Made by a program: the position numbers and the translations under genes. Source: Pseudomonas sp. WS 5079 (GTDB lineage Bacteria > Pseudomonadota > Gammaproteobacteria > Pseudomonadales > Pseudomonadaceae). From it: 64,000 nt of DNA. The notes below the pieces were generated by a model. That model was not told the origin of the DNA and made no database searches. It saw only the letters and a list, made by a program, of their open reading frames with translations. Below, in pieces: positions 63,589-64,000 of the stretch; positions within the stretch are counted from its first letter, which is position 1; each line of letters begins with the position of its first letter. Location of the stretch: NCBI RefSeq assembly GCF_012985465.1, contig NZ_JAAQWN010000004.1, forward strand, positions 434,001 to 498,000, given 5' to 3'.

Positions 63589-64000
63589 TCAATGGTTGAC
63601 GGTAAACGCCAGCATCATCGACAACTGGCACATCGGCCGCCCGCTCTCGGCGTGCCATTGGTTGAACGCCGCCTGCACCGTCGCCAGGTCCCGCAGGCTG
63701 GTGGGGGCCTTGTCGACAATCTCCTGCGCATTCAGCGCCGCGACCACGTCGTAGCTCGGCACAAACGTGTCCTTGCCCACCATGCGCAAAAAGCGCGGCG
63801 CCGACAGCCCGCCCAACTGGTGGCCGTGCTTGCTCAGGTATTTCCACAGGCCGACGATATCGGTCACCGGCCAGTCGGCGATCAACGCCGCGAAGCTGCC
63901 CTTCTCCTGCTCGACATCGAGGATCATCTGCGCATTGCGCGGCACGCTCTTGAGCTTGCCCAGGTGGCGGATGATCCGCGTGTCCTGCATCAGCCGCTCA
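63589..64000 (-). CDS. DNA-3-methyladenine glycosylase I, C-terminal part
   Basis: The frame is open to the window end, so only the last 136 residues are seen and the start is outside. WPVTDIVGLWKYLSKHGHQLGG and APRFLRMVGKDTFVPSYDVV match the Tag-like glycosylase family of pseudomonads, which removes 3-methyladenine from alkylated DNA. The Met near 63990 is an internal codon, as the reading frame continues upstream with family-like residues (ERLMQDT). Confidence 0.85.
   Translation of the reverse strand, partial: ERLMQDTRIIRHLGKLKSVPRNAQMILDVEQEKGSFAALIADWPVTDIVGLWKYLSKHGHQLGGLSAPRFLRMVGKDTFVPSYDVVAALNAQEIVDKAPTSLRDLATVQAAFNQWHAESGRPMCQLSMMLAFTVNH

Overview
The window looks like chromosome of a fluorescent pseudomonad (Pseudomonas fluorescens group). 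The grounds are the high-GC codon use, REP/REPIN repeats with the GGGAGCGGGCTTGC core, a gacS-ldhA pair, an RgsA-like sRNA beside tatD, the etfBA/etfQO divergon, and the yceD-rpmF-plsX-fabD-fabG-acpP-fabF-pabC-mltG-tmk-holB-tatD cluster. No tRNA, rRNA, prophage, insertion sequence or CRISPR array was seen. Almost everything is core or conserved accessory chromosome. Database comparisons could not be run, so family names come from motifs and recall.

Layout. 1-2952: minus-strand cobalamin genes cobO-cobB-bluB-cobD(partial) under a cobalamin riboswitch. 3067-4380: a lone lipoprotein sugar/sorbosone dehydrogenase. 4447-7611: a three-gene ATP-grasp / alpha-E / transglutaminase operon of unknown biochemical product. 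7612-8072: a gene-free stretch with a plus-strand terminator that no annotated gene explains (candidate sRNA). 8073-14268: rraB, small envelope or metal-binding proteins, a MocR-type regulator, and a solute-binding protein / DUF4398 lipoprotein / OmpA lipoprotein operon. 14351-18253: etfBA divergent from etfQO, with a PsrA-type box, a strong promoter and an unexplained perfect 12-bp inverted repeat between them. 18315-23711: an accessory block (AraC regulator with divergent alcohol dehydrogenase, IclR, GNAT, two small proteins, methyltransferase). 23719-26743: DUF1285, DUF4823, moaA and TetR. 27043-27160: RgsA-like sRNA.

27170-36929 is a long minus-strand run of fatty-acid and cell-envelope genes whose products cooperate: PlsX, FabD, FabG, AcpP and FabF make acyl chains, PabC feeds folate, MltG sets glycan length, and Tmk and HolB serve DNA synthesis. 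The run starts at yceD, whose promoter lies so close to the ATG that the mRNA should be almost leaderless. pilZ, expected between holB and tatD from P. aeruginosa, is not there. 37035-40364: maf (plus), then rluC, a HAD phosphatase and sppA (minus). 40394-44296: rne with a promoter about 640 nt upstream and a structured 5' leader. 44434-48783: a molybdo-hydroxylase operon (2Fe-2S subunit, molybdopterin subunit, XdhC, MocA-like) between rne and murB. 49028-53549: the translationally coupled exbB-exbD-lpxK-Trm112-kdsB-ptpA-murB operon for lipid A, Kdo and peptidoglycan precursors. 53625-64000: comEC, a DUF2062 protein, gacS, ldhA, a CxxC protein and META lipoprotein pair, a TlpA-like thioredoxin, arsC-wrbA-DUF2069, and the 3' part of a 3-methyladenine DNA glycosylase that runs off the window.
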